A stretch of DNA of 64,000 nt from Bifidobacterium samirii (lineage in GTDB: Bacteria; Actinomycetota; Actinomycetes; Actinomycetales; Bifidobacteriaceae). The notes beneath the pieces were generated by a model. That model worked only from the letters and a program-made list of their open reading frames with translations. It was not told where the DNA came from and searched no databases. Both the position numbers and the translations under genes were made by a program. The stretch spans positions 172,989 to 236,988 of the forward strand of contig NZ_QXGK01000002.1 of the NCBI RefSeq assembly GCF_003952945.1, in the 5' to 3' direction. Positions 25,978-35,605 of the stretch are shown here, piece after piece (the stretch's first letter is position 1; every line of letters starts with the position of its first letter).

Positions 25978-27048
25978 ATGACGAACGCCAGACCCACGCT
26001 GCGCGACGTCGCGGCCGCGGCGGGCGTATCCCCGATGACCGCGTCCAACGCACTGCACGGCAAGCCGGGCGTGCGCGAATCGACGCGTGCCAAGGTCGTC
26101 GCCGCCGCCGAGAAGCTCGACTACCGCATCAACCTGACCGCCAGCATGCTCAAATCGGGCCGCAGCAACATCATCCACCTCATCGTCAACGAATTCGACT
26201 CGCCGTTCTACTCCAAGCTCGTGCAGGCGCTCACCACCGAAACCAGCGCACGCGGCCTCACCCCGTTCGTCGAACAGACCCACTACTCGCCCGACGCGGC
26301 CCGGCAGGCCATGACGCACACGCCCTTCTCCGGCCAGCTGTTCGACGGCGAGATCATCCACGCGTCCGGACTGGGCACCAACCTGCCGCTCGCGCGCATG
26401 AACGACGGCCGCCCGCTCGTCCTCATCGACGGCTGCGAGGAGACGCCCAGCGTCGACACCGTCAACTTCCCCAACGAGGAGGGCGCGCGCACCGCCGTCC
26501 AGCATCTCATCGAACGCGGCTGCCGGCGCATCGCGATCGTCGGCGGCGGCTACGTGCCGCGCGGCGAACTCGCGCACGTCGAACACTCGTACGGACTGCG
26601 GCTGCGCGGCGCCGGCGGCGCGCTCCTCGACGCAGGCCTGCCGTACGACCCGACCGTCACGTTCCACGGCTACGACGTGACGATGGGCATCGAAGCCGGC
26701 CATGCGATCGCCGACGCGATCCTCGACGCCCGCCGCGACGGCGGCGACGCGTTCGACGGCGCGTTCTGCGCGAACGACTACGCGGCGTTCGGCGTCATCC
26801 GCGGACTGGCCGACCGCGGTCTGCGCGTCCCCGACGACATCCGTGTCATCGGATTCGACGGCGTCAGCGCCGGCGCCTACGCGACGCCCACGCTCAGCAC
26901 CGTCCGCGTCGACCTCGACCAGCTCGCCCGCTTCGCGCTCGACATGATCACGCGGCGCATCGGCCAGCTCGCCGACGGCGGCTACGACACGCCCCCGTCG
27001 CGCGCCACCATCGGCTACACGCTCGTCGCACGCGAATCCACCGCCTGA
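25978..27048 (+). CDS. LacI-family repressor of the arabinoside block
   Basis: A sugar-responsive DNA-binding repressor of 356 residues. The HTH is LRDVAAAAGVSPMTASNAL (residues 7-25), followed by the hinge helix and a periplasmic-binding-protein-like ligand domain (RGCRRIAIVGG, then ADRGLRVPDDIRVIGFDG). An in-frame start upstream exists, but ATG 25978 follows GGAAGGAG and begins the HTH correctly. The paired operators in the divergent promoter and its position between GH27 and GH43 suggest that it controls both directions and itself. Confidence 0.92.
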   Translation: MTNARPTLRDVAAAAGVSPMTASNALHGKPGVRESTRAKVVAAAEKLDYRINLTASMLKSGRSNIIHLIVNEFDSPFYSKLVQALTTETSARGLTPFVEQTHYSPDAARQAMTHTPFSGQLFDGEIIHASGLGTNLPLARMNDGRPLVLIDGCEETPSVDTVNFPNEEGARTAVQHLIERGCRRIAIVGGGYVPRGELAHVEHSYGLRLRGAGGALLDAGLPYDPTVTFHGYDVTMGIEAGHAIADAILDARRDGGDAFDGAFCANDYAAFGVIRGLADRGLRVPDDIRVIGFDGVSAGAYATPTLSTVRVDLDQLARFALDMITRRIGQLADGGYDTPPSRATIGYTLVARESTA

Positions 27049-27071
27049 GCGGGGGGGCCGGCGGATCGGAA

Positions 27072-27181
27072 CGTGGATATGTACGCGCCGGAACGGCAAA
27101 ACAGCATACCAATCCACGAAACGACCGGCCAAAACGTGGATTCGTACGCGGCGGCATCGTCGCGACGCATACCAATCCACG
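27072..27181. repeat. Twin hairpins between LacI and GH43
   Basis: Two tandem copies of an inverted repeat: CGTGGAT-N-N-GTACGC (27072-27086 and 27135-27149) faces GCATACCAATCCACG (27104-27118 and 27167-27181). The right arms are identical. It probably terminates or insulates the lacI transcript before GH43. Confidence 0.65.
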
Positions 27182-27248
27182 ATTCCCGCCGGACCGCCGA
27201 CGCAACGAACGGACCACATCAGACCACCCACCAACCAAAGGAGACCAC

Positions 27249-28292
27249 ATGACCGACGCACGCACCGAAGCGTACCTGTTCGTGCACTTCATCGGCGACG
27301 AGAGGAAGCCCACCGACGAACAGCTGTACTTCGCGCTCAGCCGCGACGGCATCCACTGGCACGACCTGCGCCCCGACGGCGACCCCGCCCTCACCTGGTC
27401 CGGCGGCGAACGCGGCACCCGCGACCCGCACATCGTGCGCGACCCGCGCGGCGGCTTCCACATCGTCGCCACCGACCTGTCCATCCACTACCGCGGCGGA
27501 TGGGGCCCCCACGACGGCGCCACCGTCAACGGATCCACCGGCCTCGTCATCTGGGACTCCCCCGACCTCGTCCACTGGAGCGAACCGCGCCTCGTCGACG
27601 TCGCCTCCGCCATCCCCGGCGCCGGCATGGCCTGGGCGCCCGAAGCCTGCTGGGACCCCGACCGCGAACAGTGGATCGTGTTCTGGGCCACCAAGACCAA
27701 CGCCGGCGAACCCGGCGACCCGCTCGCCAACGAACTCGGCGACCCCACCAACATGTACTACGCGACCACCGTCGACTTCCGCGAATTCTCCGCCCCCGTC
27801 AAATGGATCGACCGCCGCCACACCATCATCGACACCACGATGCTGCGCGACGACGACGGCTGGTGGTACCGCGCCTCCAAGGACTCCGAGATCACCATCG
27901 AACGCACCCGCAACCCGTACGCGAGCGCCTACGAGGTGACGCGCACCGACGACGAGAACGTCTGGTCGTTCGTCGGCACCCTCACCGACATCCTCGGCAA
28001 CGGCCGCTACTCCGAAATGTATCTGGAAGGCCCCGAACTGTTCCGCTACAACGACGCCGACGTCAAGACCACCGCCGACGGACGCGCCCTGCGCTACGGC
28101 CTCATGTGCGACCAGTACGCGGAGGCCAAGGGCTACCTGCCGTTCCGCTGCGCCGACCTCGCCAGCCGCGACGCCGCCGACTGGGCCGTCGCCGACGACA
28201 TCGACTTCGGCGGGCTCAAGAAGCGCCACGGCGCGATCCTGCCCATCACCGCCGCCGAATACGACGCCGTCGAAGCCGCGTTCGCGGTCTGA
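27249..28292 (+). CDS. GH43 glycosidase, probable exo-arabinofuranosidase
   Basis: A five-bladed beta-propeller inverting glycosidase. Candidate catalytic triad: D59 in TRDPHIV, D195 in TIIDTTM and E260/E263 in MYLEGPELF. It has 347 residues, catalytic domain only and no signal peptide. The RDPHIV and EGPELF signatures and the short C-terminus (YGLMCDQY, then GYLPFR) resemble subfamilies acting on arabinan side chains or alpha-1,5-arabino-oligosaccharides; the subfamily is not certain. AAAGGAG precedes the ATG. It is followed by GH51 on the same strand, with a hairpin in between. Confidence 0.85.
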   Translation: MTDARTEAYLFVHFIGDERKPTDEQLYFALSRDGIHWHDLRPDGDPALTWSGGERGTRDPHIVRDPRGGFHIVATDLSIHYRGGWGPHDGATVNGSTGLVIWDSPDLVHWSEPRLVDVASAIPGAGMAWAPEACWDPDREQWIVFWATKTNAGEPGDPLANELGDPTNMYYATTVDFREFSAPVKWIDRRHTIIDTTMLRDDDGWWYRASKDSEITIERTRNPYASAYEVTRTDDENVWSFVGTLTDILGNGRYSEMYLEGPELFRYNDADVKTTADGRALRYGLMCDQYAEAKGYLPFRCADLASRDAADWAVADDIDFGGLKKRHGAILPITAAEYDAVEAAFAV

Positions 28293-28321
28293 CGCACGCC
28301 GGCGGTCCGACAGACGGCCCA

Positions 28322-28350
28322 GGTCCGGTCCGACGCCATCGGACCGGACC
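28322..28350 (+). terminator. Hairpin between GH43 and GH51
   Basis: A perfect 10-bp stem GGTCCGGTCC / GGACCGGACC with a 9-base loop, 30 bp after the GH43 stop. It may attenuate transcription into GH51. Confidence 0.6.
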
Positions 28351-28369
28351 TCACCGACCTCAGCAACAT

Positions 28370-28406
28370 CACCGACATCACCGACATCACCGACATCACC
28401 GACATC
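28370..28406. repeat. Four tandem 9-bp CACCGACAT units
   Basis: Four consecutive CACCGACAT units and one diverged unit upstream, in the GH51 leader 38-75 bp before its start. A microsatellite-like tract prone to slippage. Confidence 0.8.
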
Positions 28407-28443
28407 GCAACGAAGCAACCAACCACCCAGCAAAGGAGCAACC

Positions 28444-30048
28444 ATGAGCGACGACGCCATCGTCAGCATCGACCCCACCGCACGCGTCGCCGACGTGCCG
28501 GCCCGCCTGTTCGGCTCGTTCGTCGAACACCTCGGCCGCTGCGTCTACGGCGGCATCTACGAACCCGGCCACCCGCAGGCCGACGAGGACGGATTCCGCC
28601 AGGACGTCCTCGACCTCGTCAAGGAGCTCGGCGTCACCTGCGTGCGCTACCCGGGCGGCAACTTCGTCTCCAACTACAACTGGGAGGACGGCACCGGGCC
28701 GCGTGAGCAGCGCCCCGTGCGCCGCGACCTCGCCTGGCACTGCACCGAAACCAACGAGATGGGCATCGACGACTTCTACAAGTGGAGCCGCAAGGCCGGC
28801 ACCGAGATCATGCTCGCCGTCAACATGGGATCGCGCGGACTGCACGCCGCGCTCGAGGAACTCGAATACGTCAACGGCGCGCCCGGCACGGCGCTCGCCG
28901 ACCGCCGCGTCGCCAACGGCATCGAGGAGCCGATGGACGTGAAGATGTGGTGCATCGGCAACGAGATGGACGGCCCGTGGCAGGTCGGCCATATGAGCCC
29001 CGACGAGTACGCGGCGGCCGTCGACCGCGTCGCGCATGCGATGAAGCTCGCCGAATCCGGCCTCGAACTCGTCGCCTGCGGCTCGTCCAGCGCGCACATG
29101 CCCACGTTCGGCGAATGGGAGCGCAAGGTGCTCACCAAGGCGTACCAGAACCTCGACTTCGTGTCCGCGCACGCCTACTACCACGACCACGGCCATCGCA
29201 CGCACGACGCCGCGCTCATGCAGGACTTCCTCGCCTCCAGCGAGGACATGGCCTACTTCATCGACACCGTCGCCGCCCAAGCCGACACGGCCAAGGAGGC
29301 CAACCACGGCGACAAGGACATCGCGATCTCCTTCGACGAGTGGGGCGTGTGGTATCAGGACGCGTGGAACGAGCAGGAGGAGGCGTGGAAGGAGGACTCC
29401 GACAACGGCCTCCACCACGAGCCGTGGCCGGTCGCCCCGCACCTGCTCGAGGACATCTACACGGCCGCCGACGCGGTGGTCGAGGGGTCGCTGATGATCA
29501 CGCTGCTCAAGCACTGCGACCGCGTGCGCTCCGCGTCGCGCGCCCAGCTCGTCAACGTGATCGCGCCGATCATGGCCGAGGAGAACGGTCCGGCATGGAA
29601 GCAGACGATCTTCTACCCGTTCGCCGTCGCGGCTCGCGCCGCCCGCGGCGACGCGTACGTGCCGGCCGTGTCGTCGCCGAAGATCGCGACCGCCAGCTAC
29701 GGCGAGGTCGACGCGATCGAGGCCGTCGTCACCTGGGACGAGACGACGCGCACCGGCCTGCTGCTCGCCGTCAACCGCGACCTGAACGCGGCGCACGATG
29801 TGGCCGTGTCGCTGGCCGGACTGCCGGGGGCCGGGGCCGGGGCTGACGCGGCTGCGGCCGGCGTGCAGGTGACCGCCGCGCGCATGCTGCACAGCGACGA
29901 CCCGTATCTGACCAACACCGCCGAGAATCCGGACACGGTCGTGCCGGTCGACCTCGACCCGGCCGCCGACCTGGCCGCCGACGCGGACGGCACGCTGCAT
30001 CTGACGATGCCCGCCGTCTCCTGGGTCGCCGTCGAATTCACCGCCTGA
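28444..30048 (+). CDS. abfA: GH51 alpha-L-arabinofuranosidase (compact form)
   Basis: A cytosolic exo-arabinofuranosidase. Acid/base E174 in MWCIGNEMDGPW and nucleophile E299 in ISFDEWGVWY are exact GH51 signatures; FGSFVEHLGRCVYGGIYEPG near the start is also typical. It has 534 residues, the usual length of intracellular AbfA enzymes, without the inserted binding domain seen in the other GH51 of this window, so the two are not recent duplicates. AAAGGAG precedes the ATG. It forms the right end of the LacI-GH43-GH51 unit. Confidence 0.95.
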   Translation: MSDDAIVSIDPTARVADVPARLFGSFVEHLGRCVYGGIYEPGHPQADEDGFRQDVLDLVKELGVTCVRYPGGNFVSNYNWEDGTGPREQRPVRRDLAWHCTETNEMGIDDFYKWSRKAGTEIMLAVNMGSRGLHAALEELEYVNGAPGTALADRRVANGIEEPMDVKMWCIGNEMDGPWQVGHMSPDEYAAAVDRVAHAMKLAESGLELVACGSSSAHMPTFGEWERKVLTKAYQNLDFVSAHAYYHDHGHRTHDAALMQDFLASSEDMAYFIDTVAAQADTAKEANHGDKDIAISFDEWGVWYQDAWNEQEEAWKEDSDNGLHHEPWPVAPHLLEDIYTAADAVVEGSLMITLLKHCDRVRSASRAQLVNVIAPIMAEENGPAWKQTIFYPFAVAARAARGDAYVPAVSSPKIATASYGEVDAIEAVVTWDETTRTGLLLAVNRDLNAAHDVAVSLAGLPGAGAGADAAAAGVQVTAARMLHSDDPYLTNTAENPDTVVPVDLDPAADLAADADGTLHLTMPAVSWVAVEFTA

Positions 30049-30096
30049 TTTCCACGGCTGGAAGCCGGGAAAATCCGAGACTGACTCATACCGAAG

Positions 30097-30535
30097 CCCC
30101 GCTGAATCCTTCTCAGCGGGGCAAATCCGTGGCCGGCACCAACCGATGCCCCGTTGACGGAGCTCAAGCGAGAAGAACTCCCGACCTAACCGAAGAAGAT
30201 GCTCGCTGACTCTCTCTCAGCGAGAAGAATCCAAGGCCAGCCCATACCGATTCCTCGCTTACCGGCCGTCAGCGAGAACATCACACGACCCAGCCGGTGA
30301 TTCTTCTCATTGACGGATTCCCAGTGAGAAGAATCACCGGCATTCCCTTGCAGGTATCTCGCTGAATCGTTCCCAGCGAGAAGAACTCCCGACTCAACCG
30401 CGGAAGATACTCACTGGCTCCCTCTCAGCGAGAAGAATCCAAGACCAGCCCATACCGATTCCTCGCTTACCGGCCGTCAGCGAGAAGAATCATCCAGCTG
30501 ACCGTGTGGTTGCCTCGCTTAGAGAGACGTGACAA
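30097..30535. repeat. Array of short hairpins with two 115-bp direct repeats
   Basis: Between the convergent GH51 and GH36 genes there are about nine hairpins with 5-9 bp stems and mostly 7-8 base loops. Perfect ones are CCCCGCTGA/TCAGCGGGG (30097-30121) and CTCGCTGA/TCAGCGAG (30202-30224). A longer stem of about 20 bp spans 30294-30340. A block of about 115 bp at 30167-30281 recurs at 30376-30491 with high identity. No coding sequence is seen in 30049-30556. Confidence 0.75.
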
Positions 30536-30556
30536 CCACACGGGCACGGAACGGCG

Positions 30557-33100
30557 TCAGCGCACCGCGAAGATGCGGGCGGACGGCTTCGACGCGTCGG
30601 CGACCGTGAGGCGCACGGTCGCATCGTCGACACGGTCGACGGACCAGACGCCGGCGTCCGGCGCATGGTCCGGGACGGACGGATCCGGGAAGATCTGCGT
30701 CATCGACCGGCCCTCCGGCAGCGGCAGGTCGATCGTGTCGGCGCCGGCGCGACGCCAGACCGTCACGTAGGAGACGGCATCAGCCGAACCAGCCGAATCA
30801 ACGGAATCAACCAATCCTGCCGAGCGGTCGCGGCCGACGGCATCCACGGGAGAGGAGCCGCAACCGCAGCCATCATCCCCGGCATCTCCGCGACCGCAGC
30901 CGGCGCAGCCAGCGACCGTGTGCGGGCGCAGGCCGGCGACGAGCCAGTCGCCGTTGAAGTCGGGCAGTCCGGCGGGCCACCACGGGACGAGCGTCTCCTG
31001 TTCGGCGAGGACGCGGCGGTGCAGCGCGATCGCGTCGCGCACCAGGGCGAGGCGCGCATCGTCCATGCGGTCGATGAATCCGGACAGGTAGAGGCGGCCG
31101 AGCACGCCGGACGCGAGCGTGAGCACGGCGGTCTCGTCGTCCATCTCCTGCTGCGCATACCCCCAGTTGCCCTGCTGTTCGGGCAGGATCGTCAGACCCG
31201 CGCCGGCGGCGATGGCCGCGTAGATCAGCGGATCGCACTGGTCGGACGTGGACTGCAGGTCGAGGCGCGACAGCTGCGCGTAGTCGGCGCGCATCGCGCC
31301 GGAACCGCAGTTCTCGATCATCACGCCGGGGTGACGGCGGCGCAGGTCGTCGAGCCAGTCGAGGTAGGCGCGGCAGTGGTCGAGCAGACCACCGCCGACC
31401 GATTCGGCGTCGCGGTCGGTGCCGACGCCGGTGATCGTGTTGTAGTCGAATTTGAAGAACACGACGTCGAAGTCGGCGATGAGCCGGTCGACGGTGCGCG
31501 TGACGTGCTCGCGCGCGGCGGGCGAGCGGAAGTCGAGCAGGTAGCGTCCGGAGTCGCATACGCGCACGCCATGGCGGGTGATGAACGCGTCGTCGGGCAG
31601 GGCGGCGGCGAGCGGCGACTTGACGCCGATGACCTCCGGTTCGAGCCACAGGCCCAGTCCCATGCCGGCGTCGCGGACCGCGCGCGCGACGCCCGCCAGG
31701 CCGGCGTCGCCGAAGCGGTTCGTGGACGGCGCCCATTCGCCGACCATGTCCCACCAGCCGCCGTCGGTGCTGTCGTACCAGCCGGCGTCGATGCAGAACA
31801 CGTCGGCGCCCGCCTTGGCCGCGCCGCCGATGAGCGGCAGCTCCTTGTCGAGACGCGGGTCGCCGAACAGCGTGTTCATGTAGTCGTTGTAGACGACGAG
31901 CCCCTGCGTGCGTTCGAATTGGGCGGTGCGGCCGAGTTCGCGTGCCTTGGCGCGACGCAGGGCGCGGCGGTGCAGCGTCATGTCGGCGACGGCCTGCTGC
32001 CAGTCGCCGGCGGTGATCGCGAACGAGACGGGCACGCTCGTGAAGTCGCGGCCGCCACCCAGCGCCGTATACCAGTGGTGGTCGCGGTATTCGGGGCCGA
32101 ACGCGGTGACGTGCAGGCCCGGATCGTTCTCGCCGACCTCCCAATGCCACGGACCGTTGTGCTCGATCTGCCACATGATGGAGAAGCGCGGGGCGGGTGC
32201 GGCGGCGTGCGACGTGGCCGGATCGCCCGGTTCGCCCGGATCGCCGTCCGCCGGCGCGCACGCTTCGACGATGCCGGCGGGCTCGTGCACGCCGGTCGAC
32301 CACGTCGACGTGGACGTGAGCGCGAAGCTGGAGCTCGATTCGCCCGGGTTGATGACCTGGTTGCGGTCGCGTACGGCCGTGTCGCGCAGCGCGGCGCGAT
32401 GCCAGTCGTTCTCGACGGCCCACGCCGCGTCGCCCCACAGGATCGCCGACGAGTCGACGTCGGCGCCGTGCACGTCCATCGGCAGGGTCAGGCTCAGCGA
32501 CGACACCGCCTCGACGGGGAACGGGCGCGGCGAACGCAGCCGCGTGTAGGCGCGCACCGCGGAGACGCCCGGGTACGCCTCGAACACGCTCTCGACCGTC
32601 AGCCCGTCGGCGGGGTCGGCCGGATTGGCGAACCTGACCGGGTTGCCGGAAGCCGTGGAAACGGGCGCCGCCGCATCGCGCGCGGATGCGGGATCGACGC
32701 TCTCCATCGGGCGACCGCCCGGCCGGAGCGCGTCGTAGTCGGCGTATTGCACGATCCGCAGCCGATGGACGCCGCCGGTGGAACCCGGTCCGTCGGCGGT
32801 CGCGCTTACGAACCGCAGTTTGGTTCCGACGACGGTGTCGATGATCGTCAGACGGTTGTCGTTCGCTCCGGTCGCGGTCGCGCACACCTCGACGATCGGG
32901 CGCGGGTCGCGCTGCCCGACGGCATCGGATGCATCGCCGGACGCGATGCCGGCGGATGCAGCGTCCGGTCCGGTCATACCACGGCCGCGCAGGTCGACCA
33001 TGCGCACCGGCGAATCGGCGGACGCGGCGAACGTCATCGTCACCACGCCGTTGCCCCAGCTGAAACGTCCCCGCTCGTCGGGGGTGAGGATTGCGGTCAT
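30557..33100 (-). CDS. GH36 alpha-galactosidase
   Basis: Hydrolyses terminal alpha-1,6-galactose in raffinose-type and galactomannan oligosaccharides. Nucleophile D552 in FFKFDYN and acid/base D620 in STSDQCDP fit GH36; the N-terminal beta-supersandwich ends in SFALTSTSTWS. At 847 residues it is longer than typical GH36 enzymes, partly through a low-complexity Cys- and Gly-rich insertion around residues 725-765 (CAGCGRGDAGDDGCGCGSS) in the C-terminal domain. No signal peptide. A LacI-like operator, identical to one before GH31, is 106 bp upstream of the start. Confidence 0.92.
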   Translation of the reverse strand: MTAILTPDERGRFSWGNGVVTMTFAASADSPVRMVDLRGRGMTGPDAASAGIASGDASDAVGQRDPRPIVEVCATATGANDNRLTIIDTVVGTKLRFVSATADGPGSTGGVHRLRIVQYADYDALRPGGRPMESVDPASARDAAAPVSTASGNPVRFANPADPADGLTVESVFEAYPGVSAVRAYTRLRSPRPFPVEAVSSLSLTLPMDVHGADVDSSAILWGDAAWAVENDWHRAALRDTAVRDRNQVINPGESSSSFALTSTSTWSTGVHEPAGIVEACAPADGDPGEPGDPATSHAAAPAPRFSIMWQIEHNGPWHWEVGENDPGLHVTAFGPEYRDHHWYTALGGGRDFTSVPVSFAITAGDWQQAVADMTLHRRALRRAKARELGRTAQFERTQGLVVYNDYMNTLFGDPRLDKELPLIGGAAKAGADVFCIDAGWYDSTDGGWWDMVGEWAPSTNRFGDAGLAGVARAVRDAGMGLGLWLEPEVIGVKSPLAAALPDDAFITRHGVRVCDSGRYLLDFRSPAAREHVTRTVDRLIADFDVVFFKFDYNTITGVGTDRDAESVGGGLLDHCRAYLDWLDDLRRRHPGVMIENCGSGAMRADYAQLSRLDLQSTSDQCDPLIYAAIAAGAGLTILPEQQGNWGYAQQEMDDETAVLTLASGVLGRLYLSGFIDRMDDARLALVRDAIALHRRVLAEQETLVPWWPAGLPDFNGDWLVAGLRPHTVAGCAGCGRGDAGDDGCGCGSSPVDAVGRDRSAGLVDSVDSAGSADAVSYVTVWRRAGADTIDLPLPEGRSMTQIFPDPSVPDHAPDAGVWSVDRVDDATVRLTVADASKPSARIFAVR

Positions 33101-33205
33101 ATCGCGGAACTCCTTTGATCGGCGACATATCGTCGGTATATCGTCGGTATGTCGGCGGCATCGGCGAGCGCCGTCGGCGAGACGCCGGCGACGCGTCTCC
33201 CACAG

Positions 33206-33220
33206 AATTTTAGCGCTACA
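33206..33220. promoter_or_regulatory. Operator-like site AATTTTAGCGCTACA, GH36 promoter
   Basis: A 15-bp site centred on the TAGCGCTA palindrome, identical to 39754-39768 before GH31. It has the CG-centred symmetry typical of LacI-family operators. The regulator is probably the LacI gene at 36394-37449 (inference). Confidence 0.6.
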
Positions 33221-33225
33221 TATTG

Positions 33226-35466
33226 TCAGCGGGACCAGACGAGCGCGGGGCGTCCCGGCTCGAGCGCGGTGAGCGGGCCGCGCGACGACAGCGGGCCGCG
33301 CACGGTGCCGACGATGTCCGTGTCGAACACGAACGGGGAGCCGTCCGCCTGCTCGAACCGCTCCTCGACGATGCGCGGCTCGCCCAAGTCCGCGGTGCGC
33401 ACGACCACGCCGTCGCCCAGCGTCATCGGAAGGGCCGCCCCCGCCGCCGCATCAGCGCCAGCGTCCGCAGACGCATCACCGGAACCAGAACCGGAACCGG
33501 AACCAGAACCGGAACCGGCATCGACACCGGCGACATCCAGCGTCATCGTCACGCCGCCGCGGCCGTCGTCGGCGAACGTGAGCGTCGCGGCGCCGCCGAT
33601 CATGAGCGCACCGGTCTCGCCGGAGTCATCGGCTCCCGCATCGGAAGCATCACCGGCACCGGCCATCGGCCGCGCGCCGCCCACGTACGTGTTGTCGCGC
33701 GCCCACACCGGCTGCGGCACGTCGCGGATCGCCTCCTCGTCGCCGTCGACCTCGCCCAGCACCGCCGCGCGGAAGCCGTCGAGCGTGGACGGGCGTTCGC
33801 CATGCTCCCCCACGCCGTGCGAGAATTCGCGGAGCGCCTGGATCGAATAGACGCGCGTGCCGTGGCCTTCGATCGCCCACCCGTCCTGCTCGTCCGGATC
33901 GGCGGGCGTGCCGGCGGGCTTGACGAACACGTTGTTGACGAACCGGTCGTCGCCGCCGTAGACGAACGCCGATCCGGCGACCTCGGTCGTGTGCGGGAAA
34001 TGGTACGGGGTGGAACGGTCCATGATCCGCCCGAGCCGCAGCCGTCCGGCGATCAGGTTGCCGACATACGCGCCGCCGTCGGAGAACACGTCGAGCGCGA
34101 CCGGCGAGGCGAACACGTTGTTGCTGACCGTGTACGGGCCGTGGCTCACCTCGATCATCACGTCGCGCTGGTTGGCGCGGAACACGTTGGCGTCGATGTG
34201 CGTGCCCTGGGTCTGCCAGTCGAGCCACATGCCCAGCGTGCAGTCGTGCACGTGGTTGCCGCGGATGACCGTGTCGAGGGCGGCGTGGAATTTGATGCCG
34301 CCGATCTCGTGCCCCCAGAACTCGTGCTTGACGGCGATCCGATGGATCTCGTTGCGTTCGATGAGGCTGAACGCGCAGCCCATGTGGCCGACGATGCCGT
34401 TCTGCCCGCAGTCGTGGATCGTGTTGCCGCGCACCACATGCCCGCCGACCACGCCCTTGCGCCAGCCGTACCGCAGCGCCTTGAACACGGCCTCCATCTG
34501 GTACTGGTAGCCGGATTTGCGGCCGGTGCGCGTGCATTCGCTGTCGCCGGTGGACTCCTCCTTGCCGAGCGACACGGCCGAGCATTTCGCGTCGTGGATG
34601 TCGTTGTCTTCGATGATCCATCCGCGCGACCAGTGCGCGCCGATCAGGCCGATCTGGTCGCCGGTGGGCGGCGCCCACGGGGTCGCCGCATGCGCCATCT
34701 CGAAGCCGCGCACGGTGATGTAGTTGACCTGCGGGCGCGACGGGTAGAAGCAGGTGCGGCGCACGTTGATCTCGACGAGCGCCTCGTTCGGGTCGGCGCC
34801 CTGGAAGTTCGCCCAGATCGTCGTCGTGCCGTCCGCCGCGCCGCCGTCGACGCGCGCGTACCATACGTACGTCGTGAAGTCCGCGTCGAGGATCGGCCCG
34901 TTGGCCCACAGGCCGTGGTCGAAGCCGACCGTGCGCGGCCGCGGCGCGAACACCTCCTCGAGGCTGCACGCCTCGAACATGCTGCGCCCGTCCAGGTACA
35001 CGTCGCCTAGATGGCAGGCGGGATGCTCCGGCCACGTGCCCTCCACGGACGGGTCGACCGCGTCGTCGCCGCGCGCCACGGCGCGCGCGTGCGAGCTCGC
35101 GTCGACCACCCAGTCGCCGTACACGGTGCGCGCGTACGGGTTGAAGTCGCCGAATATCGCGTTGGGCAGCACCGCCCGCCACACGTCGCCGTCGACGCGC
35201 TCCCACGAGTCGACGCGTTCCGAGCCGCGGATGACCGGATGCTCGCCGTCGGCCGCGCGGTAGACGATGCGCGCGTCGTCGGATTCGCCGCCGTGGCGCG
35301 GGTCGACGGATTCGCGGTAGACGCCGTCGTGCACGACGATCTCGTCGCCGGCGCGCGCGATCGACGCCGCGTCGTTGATCGCGGCGAACGGGTGCGCCTC
35401 GCTGCCGTCGGCGACGGCGCGCGACGACGGGATGGCGGCGGCCGCCGAGACGTGGTAGATGGTCAT
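33226..35466 (-). CDS. GH120 beta-xylosidase
   Basis: An exo-beta-xylosidase acting on xylo-oligosaccharides in the cytosol. The right-handed parallel beta-helix shows as repeated short N-x-[IV]-H-D-C type turns (RGNTIHDC, RGNHVHDC). E387 in GHEIGGIKFH and D416 in GMWLDWQ are 29 residues apart, the spacing I recall for the acid/base and nucleophile of the GH120 enzyme XylC. The start at 35466 follows AAGGAG; the longer upstream frame is not supported. It has 746 residues, including a Ser-Gly repeat linker and an Ala-Asp stretch (about residues 645-672) that is low-complexity and absent from typical relatives. Confidence 0.85.
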   Translation of the reverse strand: MTIYHVSAAAAIPSSRAVADGSEAHPFAAINDAASIARAGDEIVVHDGVYRESVDPRHGGESDDARIVYRAADGEHPVIRGSERVDSWERVDGDVWRAVLPNAIFGDFNPYARTVYGDWVVDASSHARAVARGDDAVDPSVEGTWPEHPACHLGDVYLDGRSMFEACSLEEVFAPRPRTVGFDHGLWANGPILDADFTTYVWYARVDGGAADGTTTIWANFQGADPNEALVEINVRRTCFYPSRPQVNYITVRGFEMAHAATPWAPPTGDQIGLIGAHWSRGWIIEDNDIHDAKCSAVSLGKEESTGDSECTRTGRKSGYQYQMEAVFKALRYGWRKGVVGGHVVRGNTIHDCGQNGIVGHMGCAFSLIERNEIHRIAVKHEFWGHEIGGIKFHAALDTVIRGNHVHDCTLGMWLDWQTQGTHIDANVFRANQRDVMIEVSHGPYTVSNNVFASPVALDVFSDGGAYVGNLIAGRLRLGRIMDRSTPYHFPHTTEVAGSAFVYGGDDRFVNNVFVKPAGTPADPDEQDGWAIEGHGTRVYSIQALREFSHGVGEHGERPSTLDGFRAAVLGEVDGDEEAIRDVPQPVWARDNTYVGGARPMAGAGDASDAGADDSGETGALMIGGAATLTFADDGRGGVTMTLDVAGVDAGSGSGSGSGSGSGDASADAGADAAAGAALPMTLGDGVVVRTADLGEPRIVEERFEQADGSPFVFDTDIVGTVRGPLSSRGPLTALEPGRPALVWSR

Positions 35467-35554
35467 GATGCTCCTTTGCTTCGTTGACTGATGATGGATG
35501 AGGATGGGTGAGGATGGATGACGGGCCGCGCCGGTACGCGACGTCGCGTCGGCG

Positions 35555-35575
35555 CGTCGGACCGACGGTCCGACG
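35555..35575 (-). terminator. Terminator-like hairpin after the first DUF624 gene
   Basis: A 9-bp perfect stem CGTCGGACC / GGTCCGACG with a 3-base loop, 31 bp beyond the DUF624 stop and upstream of GH120. A GGATGA-rich tandem tract follows at about 35490-35520. Confidence 0.6.
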
Positions 35576-35605
35576 GCCCGATGGCCCGATGGCGCGGCGA
35601 CGCCG

